From NCBI GenBank assembly GCA_963921935.1, contig OY998185.1, positions 57,303,717 through 57,367,716 on the forward strand: 64,000 nucleotides of DNA, in the 5' to 3' direction. Made by a program: the position numbers and the translations under genes. Origin of the DNA: Galeruca laticollis (Eukaryota; Arthropoda; Insecta; Coleoptera; Chrysomelidae). Positions 55,183 through 64,000 of this stretch are shown here, piece after piece. Numbering within the stretch: position 1 is the stretch's first letter; every line of letters starts with the position of its first letter. The notes under the pieces were generated by a model. That model saw only the letters and a program-made list of their open reading frames with translations. It did not search any database and was not told the DNA's origin.

Positions 55183-55459
55183 TTTCAACTTATTGAACAC
55201 GACTAATCCTTGTAACTATTCACTAATTCTCGTAATACTGACAGCTAACCTACTTATAAAAAAAAAGAATTAATTCATTATATCCGTCTGAAACAATTCT
55301 TAATCAAGTATAGGCTATAAAATGATACCTAATTATTTTATTTTCAGGGTCACTGATGTGTCTACTAAGTACTAATTTAGTCACATTTTACCACAGAGAA
55401 GTATTAATTATACAGTGTGATCAAAATTATTATTATAAAATACAAAAATTAAAAAGGTT

Positions 55460-55869
55460 TTAACATATCCACGACCAGAGAGTCGTACTTGCCTAGACCA
55501 TTTTTTCGTCAAAAACAATATTCAACCAATACCTTCAATTAAGTCATGTATCTTTAGATATGATCTGACCGATCACTCGCCCATTGCATTATTAGTAAAT
55601 CACGATTCACTTAAAATTAATATTGATAAAAATAACAAAACAAGTTTTAAAGAATTTATAAATTACCAGAAATTAAAAAATAGTCTGATGCAGGAAACAT
55701 GGCATGGTGTGTACAATGAAAGAAATATTGATTTGATGCTAGAAAAGTTTATCCATATAATAAAACAGTATATCACAAAAGCTACAACAAGAATAAAACA
55801 AAACAATAAAACTATCAACCAAAAACCATGGATAACTAGAGGTCTCCTTAACTCAATACATAAAAAATA
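55460..55869 (+). pseudogene. Non-LTR endonuclease end and RT leader
   Basis: RTCLDHFFVKNN and FRYDLTDHSPIALLVNH are the last motifs of an AP-type LINE endonuclease (LDHIFV, DH(S/F)P). A helical linker to the RT follows (LEKFIHIIKQYITKATTRIK, KPWITRGLLNSIHKK). It stops at a TAA at 55868, exactly where the satellite leader starts. It belongs with the RT piece at 56306. Confidence 0.78.
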
Positions 55870-56305
55870 AACGGTTTTAAAGATTAAAACTAACTTTTCC
55901 GAATCTGTGGCCCTGAACAATATTATATCATAAAATTGTTACTTGTATACACTTCGGGGGATGTATCGTGCTAACAAACCGAAATTTCTCCAAAAATAAC
56001 CAAAAATTTAGTATATCTAGTTTTATAGGACCCGCTGTACTCGCTCTAGTCAACTGAAAATCAATAGGGTACATCTGTGAGACACCTTTAACAATACTTA
56101 TTCATAAAGTTGATCAATCGTATACTCTCTGGAGGCTGTATCGTGCTAACAAACTGAAAATTCTCCAAAAATGACAAAAATTTGGTACTTCAAGTACCAC
56201 AGCATCCGTTGTACTGGCTTTAGTGAGCTCAATATCAATAGGGTTCATCTTTAAGACGCTCTGAATAATATCCGATCATAAAATTCATCACTTGTTTATA
56301 CTCCG
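55870..56305 (+). repeat. Satellite block 2
   Basis: Starts CGGTTTTAAAGATTAAAACT, with just over two monomers of the 39620 family, and ends at ACTCCGGAAG where RT coding begins. Confidence 0.9.
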
Positions 56306-57099
56306 GAAGTATAATAAGTTTCGCCGATGACACGGCAATTTTATATAAAGAACCGTCATGGCAATCACTAAAAGAAAACGCAGAAAAAGATTTGGCTCAA
56401 ATGAAAAATTGGTTTGCATATAATCTCCTAACACTTAACATAAACAAAACCAAATACCTTTCTTTTTCATCTTATGCTACTGGGCTGCCTACATTTGGTC
56501 CATTGATTATTGATAAAGATACCGAAATTCCAGAAGCAGAGACCATCAAATATCTCGGAATAATTATTGATAGACACCTAAGATGGGACTTGCACATAAA
56601 TAATCTAACTAATAAAATCAGAGGCCTTTTATCCAGATTTAAATTATTAGGGGATTTTTTGGATAAAGAACATTTAAAAATTATTTATTTTGCTTTGGTA
56701 CAAAGTTTGCTTCAGTACGGTATATTGGGATGGGGCGGAGTGTCCGATATACATATGAATAAATTACATATTATACAAAAGTGGATATTAAGGGTAATTT
56801 TTAAAAAACCAATTTTATATCCAAGCAACTACTTATATCAACAAAATGGAATATATGATGTACGACAATTATTTGCGTATAAAATCCTAATTAATATTCA
56901 TAAAGGAAAAATTGAAATACGGTACACAGAGCATGAGTATGAAACAAGAAACAAAGAATATAAAACGCAGCTTCCTAAATGTAATAAATCAATAGGCCAG
57001 TATAGTTGTAACTATATCACCTCCAAATTATATGAATATTTTCAAACTGAACTTAAACAAATCAAAATTTTTATTAAGTATAGAAATAAACGGTTTTAA
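56306..57099 (+). pseudogene. Non-LTR reverse transcriptase, 5'-truncated
   Basis: The frame is open from the satellite border. SIISFADDTAILYKEP carries the catalytic FADD box; then DLAQMKNWFAYNLLTLNINK, TIKYLGIIIDRHLRWDLHIN, LVQSLLQYGILGWGG and LHIIQKWILRVIFKKP, the standard insect LINE RT end, with the C terminus IKIFIKYRNKRF and stop at 57097. No break is seen within it, but the fingers and motifs A and B are missing. A short protein could be made but not a working RT. Confidence 0.88.
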
Positions 57100-57930
57100 A
57101 GATTAAAACTAACTTTTCCGCATTTGTGGCCCCGGACAATATTCTATGATAAAATTGTTACTTGTATACACTTCGGGGTATGTATCGTGCTAACAAACCG
57201 AATTTCTTCAAAAATAACCAAAAATTTAGTATATATGGATTTATAGGACCCGCTGTACTCGCTCTAGTCAACTGAAAATCAGTAGGGTACATTTGTGAGA
57301 CACCTTGAACAATATTCAATCATAAAATTGATCAATCGTATACTCTCTGGAGGCTGTATCGTGCTAACAAACTGAAAATTCTCCAAAAATGACAGAAATT
57401 TGGTACTTCAAGTACCATAGCAGCCGTTGTACTAGATTTAATGAGCTGAATATCAATAGGGTTAATCTTGGAGATGCTCTGAATAATATCCAATTATGAA
57501 ATTGGTCACTTGTATATACTCCGGAGGCTGTATCGTGCTAACAAATTGAAGCTTCTCCAAAAATGACAAAAATATCGTACTGTAGCACCTGTTGTAGTGG
57601 ATCTGGTGAGCTGAAAATCAATAGGGATCATCAGCAAGATGTCCGGAATAATATTCAATCATAAAATTGGTGACTTGTTGAACTACGGAGGCTGTATCGT
57701 GCTAACAAACTGAAATTTCTCAAAAAATTACAAAATGTCGTACTTCAAGTACCATAGCACCCGTTGTACTGGCTCTGATGAGCTGAAAATCAATAGGGTT
57801 CATCTGTGACATGTCCTTGACAATATTCAATCATAAAATTGCTGACTTATTGCACTCCGTAGGCAGTATCGTGCTAACAAGACATGTAAGGAAAAGTGGC
57901 CGACGACAACGACGACGACATACACACAGG
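57100..57930 (+). repeat. Satellite block 3
   Basis: Leader AAAGATTAAAACTAACTTTT, then about four and a half monomers, ending with AAGTGGCCGACGACAACGAC and ACATACACACAGG, the same tail as array 1. Confidence 0.93.
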
Positions 57931-58400
57931 ATTTTTTTTCTAAAAACCGTTTTTTCGTGTTGTCGTTGATGGAAAACGTAAAAATAACTCAAAACAAAAT
58001 TTCAAAATTCCAACTTTTTTTGGGGTAAACCAATACTTTTCTCGCATATAAATAGGTTGACGGAAAAGTAATAAAGTTAAAAATTGGATCCTAGAGACGG
58101 ATCGGTATATATTTCATATTATAATATATAAATGCTTAACATTATGAATATACTATTGAAAATAAAGTAAATACCAAAAGAAAATGAAGTGAATGTCGAA
58201 CTTCACTGATTAGCCTTTCGCTAAATAAAAATAAAAAAAAATAAAATAAAATAAAAATTTACTCAATTTAAGACTTCCCTCCCCCCGGACTAGACTTATA
58301 GACTCTGATTGCGACTTTACCTGGATTTTGAGTTTAAATTTTTATCACATGTTCTAGTATGTAATTTGTTATGCTTACCGTGTACAAACTGATTTTATTC
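57931..58400. other. Spacer, no gene seen
   Basis: Homopolymer-rich, with AAATAAAATAAAATAAA near 58240. No gene. Confidence 0.5.
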
Positions 58401-58476
58401 AGTGTTTTTAAATGAAACTCACGGTCTCTAGTTAATTCCACAATATAATAAAAGTTATTGAAAATTCTAAAAAAAT

Positions 58477-58510
58477 GTCAATTGTTTCGATAAATCAATA
58501 TCATCGTCAG
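58477..58510 (-). ncRNA. Hammerhead motif, one position mutated
   Basis: On the minus strand CTGACGA, GATA/TATC stem and GAAA are kept, but ACAATTGT reads ACAATTGA, which removes the U of the UH cleavage site. Confidence 0.65.
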
Positions 58511-58771
58511 AATGACAGAAGTTACATTTCATGTTATGCTTACCTGATGCTTAGTAGTTATTTTTGGCTAGACCAAGAAGTAACCTAACTTGTGATTGGC
58601 TTAATATATGTTTATAGAGAAAAGAAGAATATGTGATATTACAAATATTGAAGCTTAGATATTATTAGCCCTATGGTGATATCCTGGATATCATTTTTCC
58701 AATTAAGATCAGTATAACTGTGCAATGATATAGAAAACCTGGAAAACTATATCTGCTGATCTTTACAATTA

Positions 58772-59338
58772 TCACTTAAGAAGACAGTTTATTAGTGTAG
58801 AACTACCTAGATTTAACTGTTCATTGACAACTTCATATTGTGGGTTTCTTAAATGTCTTCTAATTTTCAGTTCTTCAAGGAAATCCAGTTCTTGTTTCTT
58901 TTCACAAATATGCAGCACTTCTAGTTCTGTGTTAGGTGCCAATGAATGATTGGTGTCAAGTAGATGTTTTACGTAGTGGGATTTATCTGGTTGTTTTAAC
59001 CTGTATGCTCGTAAGTGTTCACTGTATCGGATTTCAAAATTTCTAAGGGCCTGACCCAAATAGACAGCATTATATTCTGGACATTTGAGTTTATATATAC
59101 CTGACTTCTTTAATAGTGGTATTTTTGTTTTTACATTTAACAATTTTGTACTAACGTTACTTTCTGTTTTAAAAGAAATTGTTGTATTCGTTGCTGAAGA
59201 TATTATCTTTGAAATATTATTAGAAATATTTCCTGCATATGTGATGGTTTTATAAGTTTTAACTTCATCAGCTTGTTTAGGATATATTAGTTGTAATGCC
59301 ACTTTTTCTTCTTTTTTACTAATTAGCTTATTTATCAT
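58772..59338 (-). CDS. Penelope-like GIY-YIG endonuclease
   Basis: 188 codons, the same length as the copy at 26798. SGIYKLKCPEYNAVYLGQAL shows two changes against that copy: the second cysteine of CPEC is tyrosine and T is A after YLGQ, so activity is doubtful. The N-terminal linker (NKLISKKEEKVALQLIYPKQ) and C-terminal helices are intact. No RT precedes it, so this is a dead 5'-truncated insertion despite its open frame. Confidence 0.85.
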   Translation of the reverse strand: MINKLISKKEEKVALQLIYPKQADEVKTYKTITYAGNISNNISKIISSATNTTISFKTESNVSTKLLNVKTKIPLLKKSGIYKLKCPEYNAVYLGQALRNFEIRYSEHLRAYRLKQPDKSHYVKHLLDTNHSLAPNTELEVLHICEKKQELDFLEELKIRRHLRNPQYEVVNEQLNLGSSTLINCLLK

Positions 59339-59395
59339 ATCTAATTGATAACGTTTTCTTCAATTTTTTTCATTAGGATGCAAGTTTCATTTTGT

Positions 59396-59755
59396 TTTAG
59401 TGTTACAACTAGTGACAACTTCCAGGAAAGTAGCTGAAGGCAATGCTGCAAAAATGTTGTCCATCGTAATGATTCTTTCGGATCCTTTGAATTGATATCA
59501 ATATCACAAACCCAAAAAATCTCCAGCTCACATGTGGGTGGCTTGGAAAGAATATCCTACTTTATAAACTTGGTCTTTCCCCTATACGGAAAAAGCTTTT
59601 CATCCATTGTAGGCCAAGCGATGGGTACAAAATGAAGTGTCTTATTTGCAAAAGGTCGGAGAGAAATCAAAGTTTGTGGAATGGTAGAGATAGGTTCCCC
59701 TATAGTCCACCTAAGTTTGCGACTGCGGAGTCTTGCCGCTCGAGGGGTGTTAGCA
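59396..59755. other. Spacer, no gene seen
   Basis: A 116-codon plus frame (59632-59982) runs into the satellite and has no domain. Nothing else recognised. Confidence 0.45.
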
Positions 59756-60610
59756 CGATACAGCCTCCGGAGTGCAACAAGTCACCAATGTTATTGTATA
59801 TTATTCAGCACCACTCACAGATGAACCCTATTGATTTTCAATTCCAGAACCAGTACAACAGGTGCTATAGTACTTTAAGTGCGACATTTTTGGAGAAATT
59901 TCTGTTTGTTAGCACGATACAGCCTCCGGAGTATATACAAGTGACCAATTTTATGATTGTATATTATTCAGAGCATCTCTAAGATGAACCCTATTGATAT
60001 TCAGCTGACTAAAGCCAGTGCAACGGGTGCTATGGTACTTGAAGTACCAAATTCTTTTCATTTTTGAAGAATTTTCAGTTTGTTAGCACGATACATCCTC
60101 CAGAGTGTATACAAGTGACCAATTTTATAATTGAATATTGTTCAAGGCATCTTATGGATGAACCTAATTGATTTTTAGCTCACCAGAGCTAGTACAACGC
60201 GTGCTATGGTACTTGAAGTACCAAATTTTTGTAGTTTTTGAAGAATTTTCAGTTTGTTAGCACGATACATCCTCCAGAGTGTATACAAGTGACCAATTTT
60301 ATAATTGAATATTGTTCAAGGCATCTTATGGATGAACCTAATTGATTTTTAGCTCACCAGAGCTAGTACAACGCGTGCTATGGTACTTGAAGTACCAAAT
60401 TTTTGTAGTTTTTGAAGAATTTTCAGTTTGTTAGCACGATACATCCTCCAGAGTGTATACAAGTGACCAATTTTATAATTGAATATTGTTCAAGGCTTCT
60501 TATAGATGAACTTAATTGATTTTTAGCTCACTAGAGCTAGTACAACGCGTGCTATGGTACCTGAAGTGACACATTTTTGTCCTTTTTGGAGAAATTTAGA
60601 GTTTGTGAAA
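59756..60610 (-). repeat. Satellite array 4 (inverted)
   Basis: About five monomers in reverse orientation (GTTAGCACGATACAGCCTCC). Two adjacent 180-bp units (about 60075-60255 and 60255-60435) are virtually identical, a recent local duplication. It continues for a few tens of bases at 61785-61830 after the Penelope insertion. Confidence 0.93.
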
Positions 60611-60628
60611 TAGTTTCTTTGACCAAAT

Positions 60629-60955
60629 CAATGTGTGTAAGTTCAGGTTATGGGATTATGGTCAATAAAACAATGAAAATCTATTATTTTTTCAGCCTAC
60701 GTTTCGACCTTAATTGGGTCATCTTCAGGGCGTCAAAATTGATTTTCTTCTTGTAAAAATTCTCTATCATATCAAGCCTTCCAAAAACTATTTTTTATCA
60801 AAAAAGGAAATGACATTTCAGTTTATTGTGTGTGTTCATGTTTGGATACGGTGGGAACTGAATGTAAAATGAATTTTATAGATATCAGGTAAGGAACGAG
60901 TTCAAAAACCAGTTTAATTGTTTTTCAACGACAAATCTTTGGTTCTATTTATTAA
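60629..60955 (-). repeat. Left inverted flank of Penelope copy
   Basis: Reverse complement of 61455-61780 with few differences. Confidence 0.9.
60698..60728 (-). ncRNA. Hammerhead ribozyme motif, left flank
   Basis: Minus strand: CTGAAGA, GACC/GGTC stem II, GAA, self-complementary ACGT, A. GCC before and GGC after can form stem I. All core positions are present. Confidence 0.75.
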
Positions 60956-61496
60956 TGAAATATTGTTCAGATAAAAATTTTGATAAGAAATAAAGGGGTG
61001 AACCCACATAACTGACTATTGGTCTTAAGGGCAAATCCTGCTTATTTATCTTTGGTAAAAGATACATCTTCGGAAAAACACCATTATTACATTTTAATTT
61101 TTTAGCCACATCTTTAGTTAAAATATTCCGTGTTGTCAAATTGTCAATTACTTTATTTAGTTTATTTTGAACTTTTTTAGTAGGATCATCAGCAATTATA
61201 CCATACACAGTTTGATCATCAAGAAGAATGTTTGCTTTTTCCAAAAATGTAGCCTTCTCCAAGATGACAGTAGTATTACCTTTGTCTGCCTTTGTAATAA
61301 CTATTTCGTCCTTATAATTTTTTAGAAACAATCTTGTTTCTCTTATAGCTTTCAGAATATCTTTATTATTTTTGTTAATTTTAAATAAATTTTGATTTGT
61401 TGTGAAGTTAGTTATAATGGTAATAGCTTTGTTTCTGGTATCGTTCCTATCGTGCTCATTAATAAATAGAACCAAAGATTTGTCGTTGAAAAACAA
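60945..61496 (-). pseudogene. Penelope-like RT, N-terminal part
   Basis: Minus frame of 183 codons: EIVITKADKGNTTVILEKAT (about 64-83), DDPTKKVQNKLNKVI, FPKMYLLPKINKQDLPLRPI and VSYVGSPLYFLSKFL (about 159-173). This is the RT start up to the fingers; the palm and endonuclease are missing and the inverted flank begins at once. Confidence 0.85.
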
Positions 61497-61780
61497 TTAA
61501 ACTGGTTTTTGAACTCGTTCCTTACCTGATATCTATAAAATTCATTTTACATTCAGTTCCCACCGTATCCAAACATGAACACACACAATAAACTGAAATG
61601 TTATTTCCATTTTTGATAAAAAATAGTTTTTGGAAGGCTTGATATGAAAGAGAATTTTTACAAGAAGAAAATCAATTTTGACGCCCTGAAGATGACCCAA
61701 TAAAGGTCGAAACGTAGGCTGAAAAAATAATAGATTTCATTGTTTTATTGACCATAATCCCATAACCTGAACTTATATAC
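61455..61780 (+). repeat. Right inverted flank of Penelope copy
   Basis: Reverse complement of 60629-60955. Confidence 0.9.
61686..61716 (+). ncRNA. Hammerhead ribozyme motif, right flank
   Basis: Same core as 60698-60728 on the opposite strand, with one loop difference (AATAAA versus AATTAA). Confidence 0.75.
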
Positions 61781-61844
61781 ATAAATTTAGAGTTGTTAGC
61801 ACGATTCATCCACCGTAGTGACGCTAGTCGCATTTGATGGACTA

Positions 61845-62207
61845 CTCTCGGTTTTCATTGGAGATCTTGCTTATACGATAGATGATGCCGCTGATCCTCT
61901 TCTTAATTAAGTATGGACCTTCCCGTTATTTTTGTAATTTTGAAACTGCCTTCTGTGGCCTGCGTGTCGTACCGACTTTTCATTCTGTCGTTGGCCACTT
62001 GAAGATTCGTTTGAACTAATTCGTGCACATCGTCCATCTTTCTTCTCGATTGGATCACGTAATCTTCTCCTGCTAGTCCTCCGCCAGGCCGACAGCCAAA
62101 CTCCAGGTCACCAGGAAACCTCATTTCACGTACAAATAAAATTTTCGCAGGTGTTTCACCCGTGGACTCATTTATGGTCGGTCGATAAACCAACGCAAAT
62201 AGGCGAT
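61845..62207 (-). pseudogene. Integrase C-terminal fragment, copy c
   Basis: INESTGETPAKILFVREMRF, FGCRPGGGLAGEDYVIQSRR, DDVHELVQTNLQVANDRMKS parallel copy a (residues 108-175). The frame shifts near 61905, then the SH3-like part (GPYLIKKRISG) continues to about 61850. The catalytic core is deleted. Confidence 0.85.
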
Positions 62208-62600
62208 CTAGCCCTCGGGATTCTTGAACTGCATCAACAACTTGAGTGCTGCATGATCACTCCAGATTAAGAACTTGCTACCATAGAGATACTGGTAAAA
62301 GTGTTCCACGGACTTCCCTACCGCCAAAAGTTCTCTTCTAGTGACACAATAGTTTCGTTCAGGTTTGGAGAGGACTTTACTGAAATATCCCAGCACTCTT
62401 TCTTGCCCTGCTTGGATCTGTGAGAGCACTCCTACATTTCCTACGTTGCTTGCGTCAGTGTCAAGAATAAAGTCTCCCTCTGGTAATGGATATCCTATTA
62501 TCGGCGGCATGGTGAAATTCCTCTTCAAAGTTTCAAAAGCCGCTTGACAGTCTGCTGTTTCTTCTGTGAGTCGATTTAGGGTCCTGGCAATATCTCCAAA
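62208..62600 (-). pseudogene. RNase H, copy c
   Basis: GDFILDTDASNVGNVGVLSQ (first D), RVLGYFSKVLSKPERNYCVT, RRELLAVGKSVEHFYQYLYG (E), KFLIWSDHAALKLLMQF (D). It ends at NPEG where the deletion to integrase lies. Sequence is well conserved. Confidence 0.87.
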
Positions 62601-62620
62601 CTTCCTTATATATCTTCTAT

Positions 62621-63426
62621 AGTATGTGCAAAATACAAGGAAACTCCTAATTTGATGTTTGTCGGTTGGTTGGGGTCATTGCTGAATGGAAGCAATTTTC
62701 TCTGGATCCACCGCCACTCCTTCATTGCTCACTATATGACTTAGATAGTTAACACAGTTGTGCAATAGCTGACATTTCTTCGGGTTTAACAATAGCTGGG
62801 CAGCTTGGAGTCGTTTGAATACGTCTTCCAAATTATTCAGATGTTCGTCAAAAGTCTTCCCCAGTACTACGATGTCGTCCAAATAGACCAGATATGTCTT
62901 CAAAGACAAACCTCTCAAGACATTTTCCATGAGTCTTTCAAATGTTGCATTACAGAGCCCCAATGGTATGACGTTGAATTACCATAATCCAAATCCGATG
63001 GTAAAAGCAGTGTTCTCTTTGTCTTCTAGGTTCATTTCTACTTGCCTATAACCAGACTACAGGTCTAAGGGGGAAAGCAGATTACTGCCGGCCAAAGTAT
63101 CTAGCGTATCATCGATTCGAGGCAAAGGATAGCTGTCTTTCTTCGTCACGTTGTTGACCTGGCGATAGTCCACTCAGAATCTCGTAGTTCCATCCTTTTT
63201 CTTTGACAAGCACCAATGGAGATACCCATGGACTAGTAGATGGTTCTATTACTTCTTCTTCTACCATCTCTCGAATTATTCTTTCAGCTTCCTCTCTCTT
63301 CGCTCGTGGTAGTCGTCGAGCTGATTGCCTAATTGGCTTGGCATTACCAGTATCGATTTTGTGTTTGACGACTGATGTTCTACCAGTCTTCCCTCCTTTT
63401 GTTACAAATAGGTCTCGATACTGCAA
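62621..63426 (-). pseudogene. Reverse transcriptase, copy c
   Basis: RT fingers (63426-63200): KHKIDTGNAKPIRQSARRLP, EEAERIIREMVEEEVIEPST, SPWVSPLVLVK. A frameshift near 63190 and stops near 63172 and 63059 follow, then MGLCNATFERLMENVLRGL, TYLVYLDDIVVLGKTFDEHL (catalytic YLDD intact) and VNYLSHIVSNEGVAVDPEKI. Another break lies near 62675. Confidence 0.87.
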
Positions 63427-63432
63427 AAGAAA

Positions 63433-64000
63433 TCATCTCATTTTCCTTTTCTCAACTTGATTTAAGGATTGACCAGCTAATGATAACATTTGTTCGAATC
63501 TGGCATTGAGATTTTCAGTAGCCGTTGTTTGACGAACTATAGACGTCACTGGTACGCAGGATCCAATCCTAGTTTCTTTCTTCATGGTAATTGGGTAATC
63601 GTTCACGTTTATCACACGTACTGAGATCTCCTTCACCGACGTAACCAATCCTGTTCCAATCAGTACTCCTTTACCAACCTCTTTGTCGTGGTTTCTTGGT
63701 TCCATCATAACCGGTGTACCTTCCTCCATGATTCCCTGTAGCCGCGCTACTATCATGGTTTGGCTTCGTGCAAGTAGAACGGTATCTTCGTGTACAGCTG
63801 CCAACATTGTGCTGCCTTCATATGAATGAAGGAATACCTCCTCGGAACAGACTTTAATGGTTCTCTTTCTAAAGTCCAACTGGAGACCATGTAGATTCAC
63901 TACGTCCATTCTCAGAATCACGTCTTCTCCGATGTCAGCTACGATTACCGTATGCGTGAACTTTTCTGCGCCAATTCCCAATTGGATTTGTGTCAATGCG
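63433..64000 (-). pseudogene. Protease region, copy c (partial)
   Basis: MTQIQLGIGAEKFTHTVIVA, DIGEDVILRMDVVNLHGLQL (the ILGxD strand of the protease, with R for G), then a family-specific stretch (EEGTPVMMEPRNHDKEVGKG, VTSVKEISVRVINVNDY) leading to RT. The D-T-G site lies beyond the window edge. Confidence 0.82.

Larger units (their letters stand above)
58401..59395 (-). mobile_element. Penelope-like copy, 5'-truncated
   Basis: Minus-strand copy of the family at 24196-27734, covering the endonuclease and 3' region with its hammerhead motif. RT is absent. About 95% similar by eye to the plus copies. Confidence 0.9.
60611..61784 (-). mobile_element. Penelope-like copy with inverted flanks
   Basis: Inserted in satellite array 4. 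A broken RT N-terminal part is enclosed by two inverted copies of a 330-bp 3' region, each with a hammerhead motif. Inverted pseudo-LTRs are a known Penelope arrangement. It is a different subfamily from 24196. Confidence 0.85.
61845..64000 (-). mobile_element. Ty3/gypsy macro-domain family, copy c (runs off window)
   Basis: Minus order: protease, RT, RNase H, integrase end. Part of RNase H and the integrase core are deleted at about 62207. The macro region is cut off on the left and the Gag side lies beyond 64000. It supplies the pol part missing in copy a. Confidence 0.88.

Overview
This is a eukaryotic, AT-rich, transposon-packed window, almost certainly from an arthropod and probably an insect. 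Evidence: pogo/Tigger-like, piggyBac, Tc1/mariner-group, Crypton, Penelope-like, Ty1/copia, Ty3/gypsy, BEL/Pao and non-LTR elements of insect type; short GT-AG introns inside transposase genes; arthropod-style satellites; no operons, tRNA, rRNA or CRISPR. I cannot fix the insect order. Nearly every long open frame belongs to a mobile element and most are decayed.

Layout. 1-1389 AT-rich spacer with an (ATT)n tract. 1390-4320 pogo-like element 1. 5231-6370 decayed Penelope-like copy. 6411-6557 a small secreted peptide gene. 6921-7238 palindromic MITE. 7560-10363 a 2.8 kb element with about 1 kb inverted arms carrying a CXC-domain gene and a nested MITE. 10476-13448 piggyBac 1 split by an insertion. 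13846-13998 a second secreted peptide gene. 14626-18011 Ty3/gypsy 1 (minus). 19030-19990 a decayed transposase-type tail. 20000-30175 one Ty1/copia element split by a Crypton (20363-22045) and by a 5.1 kb long-inverted-repeat element (23545-28666), itself split by a Penelope-like element with hammerhead ribozyme motifs (24196-27734). 30180-31575 BEL/Pao fragment. 32762-35366 Tc1/mariner-group element of DD82E type. 35700-38935 non-LTR fragment split by pogo-like element 2 (35791-38493). 38990-39517 gypsy RT fragment. 39620-41310 satellite. 41668-43918 piggyBac 2. 45292-49258 Ty3/gypsy 2, whose last reading frame carries a macro domain and a CCCH finger. 50195-52790 a second, deleted copy of that family. 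53146-53560 Penelope tail. 55006-55182 a third secreted peptide gene. 55460-57930 non-LTR pieces alternating with satellite. 58401-59395 Penelope-like copy (minus). 59756-61830 inverted satellite split by another Penelope-like copy. 61845-64000 third copy of the macro-domain gypsy family, running off the window.

The only candidate host genes are three short minus-strand genes (48, 50 and 58 codons), each encoding a signal peptide and a C-x10-C tail resembling secapin-type peptides. The strongest leads are: the gypsy polyprotein ending in an OARD1/TARG1-like macro domain plus CCCH finger; the dispersed C-x10-C peptide family; two long-inverted-repeat elements sharing a TAGTCC terminus and 3-bp target duplications, one with a CXC protein; hammerhead motifs in five Penelope positions; and a satellite that appears to move as a unit with fixed leader and tail.
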